Shown here piece by piece: positions 33,800 through 46,276 of a stretch of DNA of 64,000 nt (positions are counted from its first letter, which is position 1; each line of letters starts with the position of its first letter). The stretch is taken from assembly GCA_950295325.1 (NCBI GenBank), contig OX485804.1, forward strand, positions 48,606,001 through 48,670,000, written 5' to 3'. Under the pieces are notes generated by a model, which made no database searches, was not told the origin of the DNA, and worked only from the letters and a program-made list of their open reading frames with translations. Source of the DNA: Polytrichum commune (lineage: Eukaryota; Streptophyta; Polytrichopsida; Polytrichales; Polytrichaceae). Made by a program: the position numbers and the translations under genes.

Positions 33800-34812
33800 C
33801 ATGTATTAGACGAGCATAATCCTCCTTTGATACCAACATTCCTTGTTTATAGGGAACACTCAAGTTATGTACTATAGAATATTCAACAAACAACCATAAA
33901 TTATCATAGTTCCTTAATCGCAACCCTATTTCTTTGAAAAGAGACTATCATCCAGCTGCTTAATAATGTTAGGCTACCAACGATCGAAAACTCAACATTA
34001 TGCGTGCGCGGGGGGATGCTTTAGGGTTTTAAAAAAGTGGAGTTCACCTCATCCAATTGAATGGGTGGCATTCAAAGGCACCAACCTTGTTACCACAACA
34101 TACATATGTGTGAGTGTGTGTGTGTGTGTTTGACAACATCTGTTGCAAAAGTCAAGGTTAGGGCTGACACTCAAGTTATGTAATATAGAATATTCAACAA
34201 ACAACCATAAATTATCAGAGTTTCTTAATCGCAACCCTCTTTATTTGAAAAGAGGCCATCATCTTGTTGCTTGATAATGTTAGGCTACCAACGATCGAAA
34301 ACTCAACATTATCAAGAATGTGTGTGTGTTTGGGGGGGGGGGGGGTGGAATGCTTTAGGGTTTTAAACCAATGGAGTTCACCTCATCCAATTGAACGGGT
34401 GGCATTCAAAGGCACGAACCTCGTTACCACAACATACACATGTGTGAGTGTGTGTGTTTGGCAACGTCTATTGCAAAAGTCAAGGCTAGGGCTAACACTC
34501 AACTTATGTACTATAGAATATTCAACAAACAACCATAAATTATCAGAATTTCTTAATCGCAGCCCTATTTCTTTGAAAAGAGACTATCATCTAGCTGCTT
34601 AATAATGTTAGGCTACCAAACTATCGAAAACTCAACATTATGCGTGCGCGGGGGGATGCTTTAGGGTTTTTAAAAAGTGGAGTTCACCTCATCCAATTGA
34701 ATGGGTGGCATTCAAAGGCGCGAACCGCGTTACCACAACATGCATACACATGTGTGAGTGTGTGTGTGTGTGTGTTTGGCGACGTCTATGGCAAAAGTCA
34801 AGGCTAGGGCTG
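33800..34812 (+). repeat. Tandem array of about 311-328-bp units (three plus partial)
   Basis: The anchor AGGCTACCAA recurs at 33971, 34282 and 34610. Each unit has ACTCAACATTAT, a G-rich run, GCTTTAGGGTTTT, TCACCTCATCCAATTGAA, a TG microsatellite and AATATTCAACAAACAACCAT. Units are highly similar, so the duplication is fairly recent. Overlapping open frames on both strands are repeats of one another and not genes. Confidence 0.9.
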
Positions 34813-35097
34813 ACATGTCACGTGTTTCCAAAAAATGCTTTCAAGGCCAAAAAGCTTCACTGACCGAGACTCCAGAGAGCCAGTACCTGGTCTTATCCTC
34901 TCTATATACGAAGTAGCAATAAAAGGGGGGGCCTCTTTTGGACCTTATTGTCTGCCCCACCCCCTCCATAATTGACCCTGTCCTAGTATACGTCCTTCCA
35001 AAGTCCCAAAACCTAATCCAATCCACCTCCGCCTTCACGTGGGACCGACACCCTCCCCGGTTCGTTTTGTGTCTCGCAAACACGTGGATTTCACCAA
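34813..35097. other. Intergenic stretch
   Basis: An 80-codon minus frame (34841-35083) has no recognised domain. Confidence 0.3.
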
Positions 35098-35315
35098 GGG
35101 TCGGTGGGTCTTAAAACGGTTACTTTATTGGGTCGATGGGTCTTAAATGGTCACTTTATTGGGTTGATGGGTCTTAAATGGTTACTTTATTGGGTCGATG
35201 GGTCTTAATTGGTTACTTTACTGGGTTGATGGGTCTTAAATGGTTACCTTATTGGGTTGATGGGTCTTAAATGGTTACTTTATTGGGTCGATGGGTCTTA
35301 AAGGGTTACTTTATT
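35098..35315 (+). repeat. 31-bp minisatellite, seven units
   Basis: Units begin GGGTCGATGGGTCTTAAATG and end in TTACTTTATT. They start at 35098, 35130, 35161, 35192, 35223, 35254 and 35285, each 31 bp except the first (32). Units differ by one to three bases. Confidence 0.97.
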
Positions 35316-35324
35316 TCTCACTCT

Positions 35325-35690
35325 CACACTTCTCTTAGGATACGAAACATGCGATTGGTACAAGATGGGTTGGCGAACCCAAATCGAGTCCATAGTTGCC
35401 GCCGGTGGCCTATCATTTTGGAGCTCGTATGAGTATTTTGTGTCTTATCAAAGTGAAATGTCATGCTCACGTGATGGTTACAGATGTCCCTTCAGTTCTG
35501 TTGATTGAGGAGTTTATAATGGTTATCATATTCTGAGCATGCAATCTAATCTCTTTTGAACACGTGTCTTTTGGGAATCTATTACTGGAGCCAAACCAAA
35601 CCATATATAGCTCAAATGTAGGTTTTCATGTTAAGGTAAGCAGTTCAATAAGGGTTGTCTATCTTAGATTTCTTTTATATCAATCAAGGT
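35325..35690 (+). repeat. Dispersed repeat family C, copy
   Basis: It begins CACTTCTCTTAGGATACGAA right after the minisatellite, followed by ACATGCGATTGGTACAAGAT, AATCTCTTTTGAACACGTGT and a weak version of the GGTGTCCGATTAAG block. Confidence 0.55.
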
Positions 35691-37650
35691 AAAGTATGTG
35701 AGCAGGAAACGGACATTTGTTGTAAAGTCGTCATAATCTTCTAAAATGTGGCACGTCTATTCATTTGAGGATGCAAATATAGGTAGGAGTTTGTACATTG
35801 CTAACCATCTCAGAGAATGTGTTTGTTTTAAGCTCATAACTCTTGTTTCATCCTATTGTGGGCACTTCCAACTTCCTTTAAAAAAAAAAAATTGTCTTAG
35901 AGAGTTTGATCACTTCAAGATCATATTATACTTGAAAACCGCCACCAATTTCTAATACTTGTCATTTCAAATGGTATACGCTCTTGTTGTGTAAGTGATG
36001 ATTATGAATTCCAAGCAACCCATAATACATCTAAAATGTGGATGCTTAGGATTAAGACTGCTCTACACTACAAACTTCAAGGCCCTTGACCCGTGATATA
36101 CAAATTATGTGATTGCTCGAGAAACTAAAGACGATTTATGTTAACTTTATGGTAGAATTGGAGGACTTAAGGACCACGCTATTCGGCATAAAAGATGTGT
36201 TGTCGAGAACATGGGTTTCCGTATCCACCTAAGTTATTCTCTCACTTTTTTGTTTGTTTGAATAATACTATGATTTGAATTTTGATTGTAATGCAAATGT
36301 CACATTGGGTTGCAAATCTTTGTCATCCCACACCTAAAAACTTTAGGTCGACTTTAGGTGTGGTAGGATGTTGTAACATGTATTAGGTGGAGGTGGAGTT
36401 GGAGTAGGGCATCCCGAATACTAGTGTAGGTGGATCATAGGTAAGCTAGCGTAGGCTATCATTGTGTGTTGTGGCGGCCATCTAGAAGCCTTTTTAGCCG
36501 ACATGATAGATCGGTTAGTTTTGCGGACCAAGATAAGGTATCAATTCAATGGATCCCTGAATCTTAGGGACAAGTTCACCGGACCAACATTTCCGAAGAG
36601 GCCTAACTTATAGACACTACAAGCTACAAACTTTCTTAATCTACCAATTGATTTGCATGCCCTTTTAGGTCGTGTTTTAAGGCTTTTTGTGTCCGAGTCA
36701 TGTTTTTGAGGCATTTTGTTTTCATGAGGGAGGGAGGGAGGGAGGGAGAAGGACGAGGGGGGTGTTGGTGGGGACATCCCTTCAAACATGACTCATTCTA
36801 TACAAAAACCCTAGTTCTCACCTTGTTTTTAAATAACCATTTTTTCTTTGTCAAGGAAGCATTTTGAACTATGTAGTTGTTTTGAGTTTATGAAGCTCTC
36901 CATGCAAGTAAACATGCAAACATGAGAGGGATGAAGATTTTTTTTGCATATGAAATTTCATTGCTCATGGTTGCAAGGAAAAAAATAAAAAATAGAAGTA
37001 AGTACTAGTAATTCAAATAATCATTGTTGCGATTAAACATGGGATCCATTGGGTTGAAGTCACCCTAATGCCCAACCACACCATGTCACTTGCCATTGGC
37101 ATAACTTTTCTCTAAGCAGGGCTATGATGGTCAACGAGTCATAGCCACTTGGGCTTGCATGAGGGACTTATGTAACATAATTCATGCAAGTGAAGTAACC
37201 AAGATAGAAGGCTCTCTACTTCAAGTTGGAAAAATTATATTCCCATGCTCCAATTTGTTGATGTTTGCCACATGTCCATCATGTGTTGGTTGTGACATGT
37301 GGCACTCAATGTCCAATTACAATTCCAACACTTGAAGTGATGAAATATCACTTCTCCCAAGTTTCTTAGATGCAAGAAACTTGAGGTCCAAAACACCCCT
37401 TAATGGACCTTACTTTTCAAAAGATTGAAGATTAATTTCTCAGTCTAGGAATTTTCCTATGAGTGGGCATCACCAAGTTTTGATGAGAAAATGATGCCAC
37501 ATCAGCAAAGGCTTCAACTTTTCATACCTTGAACCTGGACCCCAATGTAAAGTCCTTGGAGGGAGAAAGTTTGTGCTCTCGACTAATAAGATCACTCAAC
37601 TTTGGAGTTTTCTTTGGTCTTGGACCCTAGTGTAGACCCACTCTTGCTTT
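35691..37650. other. Intergenic stretch with GGGA microsatellite
   Basis: It contains (GAGG)n at 36725-36748 and a small hairpin at 36331-36360. The minus frame at 36541-36789 reads through the microsatellite as a proline/serine tract and is not supported as a gene. Confidence 0.4.
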
Positions 37651-37659
37651 TAGCTTCAA

Positions 37660-39234
37660 ATGCATCTAAGTCGAGATAGAGCACAATCACTCAACATTTC
37701 ACATACCCAAAACGGACTAGATTCGATGCTCATACAATGCCCAAAATATGTACTTGTGTGGGCATTCTTTAAAAGCTTGTACACACGTCTTCATTCAATG
37801 TATCTAGTCGAGATGCATGGTCACCCGCTCAACACCCATGTTTAGTCATTTCATGAGGGGCCTAAAAGGATAATGAAAGTTGACTCCTCTACTTAAAGCA
37901 ACAATTACCCCCACCTTAGGTCCCAAATATATACTTTGCAGAAAATATCGAGAGTTTTTTATGCATAAAAAAACGGACTAGATTCAATGTCCCAAATACA
38001 TGTTTATTACATATTCTTGAGAAATTTGTATAATTGTGTCCATACATACAAATTATATAGTCTAAACCCACAATCATTTTGCAACACCCATAATTGGCCA
38101 TTCACATGAAGGAGGCTAAAAGCACAATGAGGTTTAATATCTCTACTTATGGCAACCGTTTTCCCAAACACATACTTTGTAGAATTTGTTCATTTGTTCA
38201 TTTTTTTATTTTTTATTTTTTTACACTTGTGTCTATACAATGTATATAGTCTAAATGCATGGTCAAATTGCAACTTGCATACTTAGTCATTCACATGAGG
38301 GAGGCTAAAAACACAATGAAGTTCGAAGCCTCTACTTAAGGGCCACTTCACACATGAGCCAAGAGCCGTGACCTTGTAATGGTGAGGACCCTTGACTCTC
38401 ATCCAAAGGCCGTACCATGGGTGTTGGGAAAGCCATTTTATGTAGTCTTGGGCCCTCAAGCATAGTGTGAAGTGAGAATGAACCATGTTGCGGGGCCATT
38501 GCATATTTTGTTGGCGGAAAAAGAGGGGGGGATTTGGCTTAATATAATATGTCTTCAAGTTTATCAATTTAAGATAATTATTTGGTGGTGTTTGTCTGTC
38601 CTGGAATCTGTCATAGAATCTATTATGGAATCTGCCATGCAGTCTATCCTGAAATCTATCATGCTGGAAAAAATATTTAAAAAGTCATGGTCTCCCGGAA
38701 TTTGCGTCAAGCCCGCCTCTTGAAGGTGGGTCTGACACAAATTCCGGTAGACCATGCACCCTTATCCACAACCAACCATGTAGGACTCCATGTAGACTTT
38801 TCATCCACGAACTTTTCTTTGGGCCTTTAGGCCTTCACCTCCTAGTGTGAAGTGAACTTGGACGGTCTCCGCCTTTTCGACCAATGAGAGCTCTTACATT
38901 GCCATGGTCAAGGGCCTTCAGCCTTGTGTGTGAAGTGGCCCTAAGACAACCATTCTCCACACCTAGTCACCAACTATATATACATTATACCAATTATTGA
39001 GAAGCTTTTATACATGTGTCCATACATTGTATGTAGTCCATATGGATGGTCACCTCAAACCACACATGTTTGGTAACTCATGTGAGGGTTTCTAAATCTA
39101 CAATGAAGTTTGAACCAAATTATTTTGGACATGTATTTGATACATGTGTATCCACTCGCTTCAAGTTCTCTTTAGTTACTCATCATCAAAGGACCTCTCG
39201 GGGGCAAATAGTTTATTTTTATCACTTTACTTAA
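37660..39234 (+). repeat. Degenerate tandem array of 180-250-bp units, split by a MITE
   Basis: The anchor (G/C)TCATTCACATGAGGGAGG or variants followed by CTAAAA.CACAATGAAG recurs near 37845, 38098, 38284 and 39070. The last spacing becomes about 182 once the 38340-38944 insertion is removed. Units also share TGTGTC(C/T)ATACA.TGTAT.TAGTC. The array is older and more diverged than the one at 33800-34812. Confidence 0.65.
38340..38941. mobile_element. PIF/Harbinger-like MITE (family T, copy 2)
   Basis: This 602-bp element is nearly identical to 449-1049, flanked by TAA (38337-38339 and 38942-38944). It has the same TIRs, internal TGGAATCTGTC-type repeats, A-rich tract and hairpin. The high identity of two copies about 38 kb apart suggests recent activity driven by an autonomous element elsewhere. 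Confidence 0.92.
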
Positions 39235-40499
39235 ACCTAATGACGGGTATTTGACCCCCCCCCCCCCAACAAGAATTGGTTACATATTATGATCGGCTCT
39301 CTATTGTAATTAACCATCGGGTCTAAAATCCAGTTAATCATATATACGTACCTGAGTAAGAACTCGGTGATATATGTATAATCTTATGCCAATGCTCAAT
39401 AAAATAATAAAAACAAGGATAAACATAAATATACATTCCAAATGTGGGTGAATAACAATGAATTGGAAGAAAAAAAATCAAGAAATGAAATTACATGGCT
39501 ATTCAAAGTTCATTGACCTTTACAATTGTTCACAAAGACAAAGGGTACATGAGAATCATATTATAATAAAAAAATTATAGTTTTTAATACCTAAAACTCA
39601 TGCCGGATAATGAGGCAATTTTATACCCCTTTCATTTATTGTTTTGTGTGTGTTGCACCACTCGTAGTAAACACTATCAAAACGGACAATTTTTTGTGAC
39701 CTCCCCGGCTCTCTACTATCTTGATTTTATGTACTTGCATAGTTGAATGAAGGGAGCTAAGATGTGAGCGTAGAGGGGTGATAAATGAGTGGTAACATAT
39801 GTACAACAAGAAATACCTGGTGAGAGATGAGCAATAATAACATGTGAGTGTTGAGGTTCAAATGATGAAATTCCCACGATAATAAGGCTCATAATGAAGA
39901 AGTTCAAACTTTCGTTGTTGATAATGTATTGTGATACGACCAATTCGTTTTTAATTCAAGCATGAAGTGTGTTTATTACCATTTACTATGCAATATATCC
40001 ATCACAATGTTTAAAATTTCTATTAACATTTCAACTACACTGTGGTTAGCAACCACCATAAATTAGATGCATGTAATATCAAGGACTGACATTCTTAAAC
40101 CCTGAAATCAATGCCAGACAAAAATGACTCCTCATCTTCCACCACTCTCATAAGCTTAGCTAGATGCATAAACTCGTTATAGGTGTAGGTTGAGGTGTGA
40201 ATGAACCTTGACGTTGCCGTAATCCACCTTGCACAATAATATGAACACATAATAAATATATTTGCAGTACACTCATTGGAATGAAAAGCTTAGTATAAAT
40301 ACATGAGTCCATTTTCTAGCTTATTTGTAAATCTATCTATCTATCTATCTATAAGGGATTCTATTTCATAGTCACCCACGCACATCATTTAGGTTCCAAT
40401 GAAGAGTCTACCCCCTAGGGGCATTGTATGGTTTTACAATGGCAAAGTTTGATGGGGTGTCAATGAAATGAAATTGATTTTAAAGTCCATGAAGCCAAA
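39235..40499. other. Intergenic AT-rich stretch
   Basis: It has a C13 run at 39255-39267 and an ATCT microsatellite at 40331-40353. No gene recognised. Confidence 0.45.
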
Positions 40500-40507
40500 A
40501 GGTTAAT

Positions 40508-40917
40508 CCCGGGGGGTGCACTCCATTGTCAAGTTGAACACCACGTGCGAACAAAAAAAATCTACTTTTTCTAAGTTGCATCAACAAAATGGGTCAAACT
40601 TTTATCAAAAAAATTTATGCGTACATATACATGGTATAAATTACATAATAAAAATAGATAACCAAATTTGATAATTTGTTTTTTCTAGAAAACATACCAT
40701 TTCTAACTAGAATGACGTAAAATTGAACTAAACAAATTACTAGAAAAATGGAGATGACTAAAAATTTGAAAAATATATAAAAAAGATATTATCAATGGAT
40801 ATGTATATATAGAAAAAATATCATAATTTTTTAAATTATCTATGGCATATAATATAGGGGTAGCAAACTTTGTTCGCACGTGGTTTTTCAACTTGACAAT
40901 GGAGTGACCTCCCCGTG
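40508..40917. mobile_element. hAT-like MITE with 8-bp target duplication
   Basis: This 410-bp element is flanked by exact 8-bp AGGTTAAT (40500-40507 and 40918-40925). The ends are CCCGGGGGGTGCACTCC and the complement of CACGGGGAGGTCACTCC, followed by the shared ATTGTCAAGTTGAA and CCACGTGCGAACAAA. The inverted repeat totals about 50 bp with small gaps. An 8-bp duplication and short CA.GG-type ends fit hAT. The core is very AT-rich and non-coding. Confidence 0.85.
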
Positions 40918-40925
40918 AGGTTAAT

Positions 40926-43384
40926 GTGACTGAAAGTACATCATGATGTTTTAAATCGTCTAGTTTCCTAGTGTGGCAAAGTATAGTAGACTCTGTGAGA
41001 GAGATGCCAATGTCAACTTTTTAGTCCAATGGAAAGAAAGACTCCTTAATACTACATTCTCAAATAATGACGGAAACTTATCTCTAATGGGTTATGTAAG
41101 GGGCATTCCAACACAAATTGTGCCTCGTAACATGGTATTTGTGAAAACATTATATGGCACATAAAAATGTCACATATGCGGTTTTCTTGAATACAAGGAA
41201 GGCCGGCTTGGATTGTTCTTTGGAGGTAGCTTTTGCCAACTACACAACTTTTTTTCTTTTCCAACTACATCTTTTTCCAAAGTTCAAGTGCACTTCACAA
41301 GACTAGAAACTGAGTTGGCCTTGAAAAGAACGTCACATGTGAATATGACGTTTGCACGAATACTATGTTTCATTGTCAACTGCATTATAAGAGCAAAGGT
41401 GGCATAATCTTTTTGATGTGGTTGGGTTGTCATGGGTTTCCCAATGATGTAGACCCCATGGTGCCTTCCACATAGGTTGTCAATTTATGCCAAGTGTTAA
41501 GTCCTTGTTCGGCGAGGTGTCCCGAAAGTGAGGTTGTTTGAATGACTAGCTAAGAGGAGGGTAGGTGAGTAAGTCATTGCTGAAATTCCGTATTGAGCTT
41601 AAGAGCATATAATTCATTGGAGAGTTCTCCAAATTTGGCCAACAAAATATGATAGGTTGTCAAAGACCACACTTTCATGTGAGCCATCATTTGTATATTC
41701 ATGCCCTTCTCAAAAACCTTTCAATGAGAGTTTTTCAAGTCGCCTCCCCAAATTTGAGTGCCAGGTGTGAAAGTTGGAAACACCAAAGCCTTCAATAGGT
41801 GGATAGTCATTATGTTTGCCGATGGATACATCACTTACAATACATGCGTAACTTTAAGTAACGTGTTGTGTCTATGTTTGAATTCTAGAGTAAGTTGAAA
41901 GACTTCAACTAACCTAAATTGAATGTAGTAAAACTTCTTCATTGTTTGTGGTTTCGGGGTTTTCATATCAAGATGTTCCTATGTTCAAAATCCCCCCCCC
42001 CCCCCCCTTGTTTTTAACAAATATGGTGGCCTTTCACAGGCATATGTAGAGGCCATAGCACCTTGTTCAATTACTCTACAAAATTACAACTCATGAAAAT
42101 AAATGTACCGTGGAGAGGTGGATGCAAGAAAGTTCCGGATTTTTTGCATTTCCTAACAAAGGGTTGGACTAAGCTAAGAGGAATTATCCTTCATGATTAT
42201 GCATTGACAAGTGAAAGTAGTATTCTATTTGTATCATCCTAATTCAATGTAACATTATGATAACAACAATATCATTAATCATGCAGATTTCAAACAATCA
42301 ATATGTTCTCAATGCCTATCTATTATGCTTGTCGGCACAATGGACATCACCTTGTTGCATTCAAGGAAGATTTTTCCAATTTTGATGTCACCTTGCATAC
42401 TTGCATGGTACTACACCCTCATCATATGGTGGTCATTGAATAGTAAATACGATCTTCCTCGATGTTGATGAGGGACATGTTTGGAATGTATGTAGTAAGT
42501 CCCGCTTAAGCACATGAGTTTGCCATTTGTTCTATGTTTGTGTGGTTTTGAAGTCCTAACATGTTTTTCTCCAAGAATGAATCAAAACCAAGGAAATGTT
42601 TTGTTTCAAGAAAACGAAGAATTCGATGTCCCCTCCAAGCTAATGATTATGACATCATACATAAAGGTCTTTGCAAAGGTAATGGCTACAATCTAAACAC
42701 TACCACCTCGTGGTATGTCGCCGGGTTATGACGTAGACATGAATTGTTCATCCTAAAACTTGTTGAGTGGGTTCAAGTATGCAGTAGGGACGTTGTCTAC
42801 TGATTGGCAAGGGGACTATATCATGAGCGATATATGTAGCAAGCAAGGTGATGAATGAGGATCCCAAGGGGTTTCAAAGCCCTTGTAACTAAGGAGGCTG
42901 ACCCATTCCCAACCACCACCCCATTTTTGTAGATTAGGCCAACCTATTTCCGTGTAGCTCAATATCAATCTTTCATCAATGTTGGCATGTCATGATCAGA
43001 ATGAAACTTAGCTAAATGCCAACAACTAAGTTGATAACTAGGTCTAGATTGAAAGCATATCTAGGTGCCACAATAATTGATTATGGAAATCAAGTGTTGT
43101 CGATTTCGCAACCGATAGGTGATTGGAAATAGGGTAGCTTATATCACGAGTAAGATCAAAGAAAATATCCACTTAAAATATTACTAACAATTTGGTTATT
43201 GTGAAGAATATCATGATTATATATATAATTCTTCTTCGAGTTCTCTACATGGGGAATGTTTTCTCTAACCATACCTAAACCGCTAATATGTTAATTTGCT
43301 TAATTGGTTGGGAATGGACGGGCTACCTTACATGGTTGCGCCCCCAAAAAATATAGAATTCCATAGGAACCTACTAAGTTGTTG
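40926..43384. other. Intergenic stretch
   Basis: It has a C16 run at 41992-42007. Open frames are under 71 codons and unrecognised. The block at 41100-41130 (CATTCCAACACAAATTGTGC) resembles 110-130, a possible old dispersed repeat. Confidence 0.4.
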
Positions 43385-43560
43385 TTGATTTCTCAAGCAT
43401 CCTTATGTGGTCATTCTAATCATGCACTCATATTTGAGTGGTACCCGACATGTTTTGTAGTCAAGAATGCACACCCAGAATAGGCACATGTCACTATGAG
43501 ATTGGACTACGTGCTTCAAGTATGCCGGCCTTTCTAGGTTGAATACTCATCATAGTTAGC
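43385..43560 (-). repeat. Dispersed repeat family C, reversed partial copy
   Basis: It carries CTCATATTTGAGTGGTACCC and GAGATTGGACTACGTGCTTC, the reverse of the CCACATACCACTCAAATAT and AAT(C)TCTTTT blocks. A similar copy is at 58930-59110. Confidence 0.5.
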
Positions 43561-43776
43561 AGGACATCAATGTTCCTTACGAGAGACCGAAACATTTTAC
43601 AATGGCTTCTCATACTTTTTGCATCTCAACTCCAATTCTAAAATTTGAAATGATTGTATGCATGATTTGCCATGGCCAACTAGATGAAACGATTCCCAAT
43701 TGGAGCCATCAAACAGTCATAATTGTCTGGGCACTTATAAATGCCTCCCCCCCTCCCCCTCCCACAAGGTCACATA

Positions 43777-44722
43777 CCGTAGGTTCATAGCTGGTTCGAC
43801 ACATGTTTGCCGAATAATTAATTAAAGTTCAAAAAGTAGGTTCGGCACCTAAAAATAGTATATTCATATTTTCGGCAATTTTCTCTTTTAATTTTTAAAA
43901 ATTCAACCTAAATTCATTTTTAATTTTCTATTTAAGCTTATATCTTGTACATCTCTCTTGCATTGAATGACAAGTAAGATGTGAGTGAAGAGTTGAGAAT
44001 GCTCTGTGGTTTATGCAAGTAGAGTGGAGTTGTGTTCAACAATGCATATGGGATATGTAAACTTTGAGGTGAAGCACCGAGTTAGACTTCATTTTTATAA
44101 CACGCATAAACTTTTGCATAGAGCCTTCAAATGACATAAAATTTGTTGGAGGTGAAAGATTACTTGATTTCTAAACTTTTCTTAAACCAACAAAATTCCA
44201 AAAAAGTTGATCTTCTATGCACAAATGAGCTCCGAAAAACTGTTATGAACACATTTTAATTTTTTGATCTTTACACGGCTGCAATGTTTTGTCCATATCT
44301 TTTGCATAAAGACTTATTCTGACACAAAACTTGTTGGAGGTGGAAGAAGGATTGATTTCTCAACTTTTGTTAGTTGGACAAAATTCTATAAAACTTCATC
44401 TTCTATGCTCAATTGGACTCCAAAAATTTGTGTACAACATATTTGAAAAGCCTCACCTAGAGTCTTTGCTACTTCTTAACCCATATTCTTTGTGGACTAA
44501 TGTAAGTGAGCTTGATTACAAAAGGAGCACCTTCTCTCTTTCAAAATTCACATATGCTTTCATTGTAAGTAAAACTCTAGTGAGAAGTAAAAATTTCTTA
44601 CTTTTTGGCAATTTTGAAAAATAATTAATTTTATATTCGGCAAAAAAATGTCAATAATTTTCCAAAAATTTTGGCATCTATTTTTAGAATTATTTTGTGT
44701 CGAACCAGCTATGAACCTACGG
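43777..44722. mobile_element. 946-bp TA-flanked TIR element
   Basis: Perfect 27-bp TIRs begin CCGTAGGTTCATAGCTGGTT and are flanked by TA (43775-43776, 44723-44724). Subterminal regions repeat GCCGAATAATTAATT-like and TTCGGCA motifs in inverse. The interior holds a diverged duplication of about 185 bp (around 44105 and 44290, sharing AAC.TTTTGCATA and TTGTTGGAGGTG(A/G)AAGA). The longest interior frame (44331-44624, 97 codons, plus) has no transposase motif. It is probably non-autonomous. The TA duplication suggests Tc1/mariner, but the TIR is not one I recognise. Confidence 0.85.
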
Positions 44723-44759
44723 TAGCTTAGTCTAAGGTAGGCATACTAAGAACCAACAC

Positions 44760-45060
44760 TATATGCCACTATTGTATGTTTTAAGCTCTCAAAATGTATG
44801 ATTGTGGCACCTCATGTTGGTTTTAAGGTAGACAACCCTTGTTTGATTTCTATTCTTATTGGGAACTTTATACCCAAGTTGTATGTGCTTTCACGTGGCT
44901 CCAAAAACGAATACGGAAAAGATGCATGTTTAAAAGAGATTGGATTGTGTCTTTACGCATATGATAACCATTATAGGATTAACAATCATTACAAGTTGGG
45001 AGGACCTATATAAGCCTTTATTGAGTAGATGAATCTTCACTTCGATGATGAACAAGAAAT
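44760..45060 (-). repeat. Dispersed repeat family C, reversed copy
   Basis: Diverged blocks AAAGAGATTGGATTGTGTCT, GGGAGGACCTATATAAGC and GATGATGAACAAG recall 3722-3990 and 19390-19840. Confidence 0.45.
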
Positions 45061-45690
45061 TCATAGAAGCTAAAATTATGAGGAAAGTGGCTACAACCTC
45101 AACACTGATTTGCTCTAGTAGAAAAACAAAATTTGATGAAATAAAGTTGATTCACCTAGAAGGAGTGGCTTGAAAATTTGTGCAAATTATTTCCAAAGAT
45201 GGAGTAGAGGAAATGATAAGGTGTGCACATTGCTTTCTTGATTTTATTACTTGTAAACAATTAGTTACATTTCCCCAAAGAGGCCAATTTGTCAAACCCC
45301 CTACTTGTACATTCGCGTCTCCCTAAATTTGAGCACCATAATAACCTACTCGGCATACAAATGCACACAAATTTATTAACTTGATGACACCCAAAAGTGA
45401 CCCCAAGTGGTGTGAAACATGACCTATTTAGCCATTCAATGCATTTGGCTTATCATCGCATCCTTTTCAAATTAGCACATTTATAAATCGCCATTGTTAA
45501 TCTACGCAAAAAGTATTTCACCCTAGGTCTAGTGCACTAATAATGATCATTCATTGTTTTCCGATTTTCTACCTTAGTGTGTATCATAACCTAGGAGGAG
45601 TGGGCTAGTTGGAAAAAGTAACCAATTAAGACCCCATCTACCTAGGCAACGACACAAAGTCCATCAGCACAATCCAACCTGTGAGCCAAT
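45061..45690. other. Intergenic stretch
   Basis: A reversed start block of repeat C (CCTAGGAGGAGTGGGCTAGT) occurs at about 45590. Nothing else recognised. Confidence 0.4.
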
Positions 45691-45693
45691 TGA

Positions 45694-46192
45694 GGGCCAC
45701 TTCACACACGAGACTGAGAGCCCGTGACCATTGCACTTCAAGCACTCTCATTGGTGGAAAAGGCGGAGCTGGTCCAAGTTCCCTTCACACTATGCTTGAG
45801 GGACCAATGGAGTAAGTGAATGCAAGGTGGATGTAAAGTCTACATGGAATACTACATGGCCTCAATTGGATCATGTTTCATGGTCACTTGGATTATTTTC
45901 AAAAACCACCTATTGGAGGTAGGCCTGATACAAAACCAGGATACTATGGCACTCCAAAATCTCACAATCGTTGATTTATTCTATTTTATCATGTGTGAGG
46001 ACCATGCATGGATAGAAATTCACTGAAATAGCATGTGGTTGAGGACACGGTCACATATGACTTCACACTACACTTGAGGGCATGTGACCACACTACATAA
46101 TTTCGGCAGTGTCTTGGGACAAACTTTGGACACTTCTTTTGGGCTCTCACAATTTCTTGGTTATGGCTCTTGGCTTGTGTGTGAAGTGGCCC
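45694..46192. mobile_element. PIF-like MITE (family T, copy 3)
   Basis: This 499-bp element has ends GGGCCACTTCACACACGAGA and complement GTGTGAAGTGGCCC. The flanks are TGA (45691-45693) and CGA (46193-46195), a decayed 3-bp duplication. The interior differs from copies 1 and 2, but the right end matches the solo fragments at 1900-1983 and 4963-5042. It is thus a second subfamily. Confidence 0.82.
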
Positions 46193-46276
46193 CGAGACCC
46201 TAGAATATGGGAGCTTGGAATATGGTAATGACAATATAGGGAATGATAATATATGTAGACATGAGTCACACTGCTA

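Noticed and set aside
32880-34812. Tandem arrays as a CRISPR or centromeric satellite
   Set aside because: Only three to four long diverged units, with no short-repeat/spacer pattern and no large satellite block.
36541-36789. 82-codon minus-strand frame with proline/serine tract
   Set aside because: The tract is just a GGGA microsatellite read in frame.
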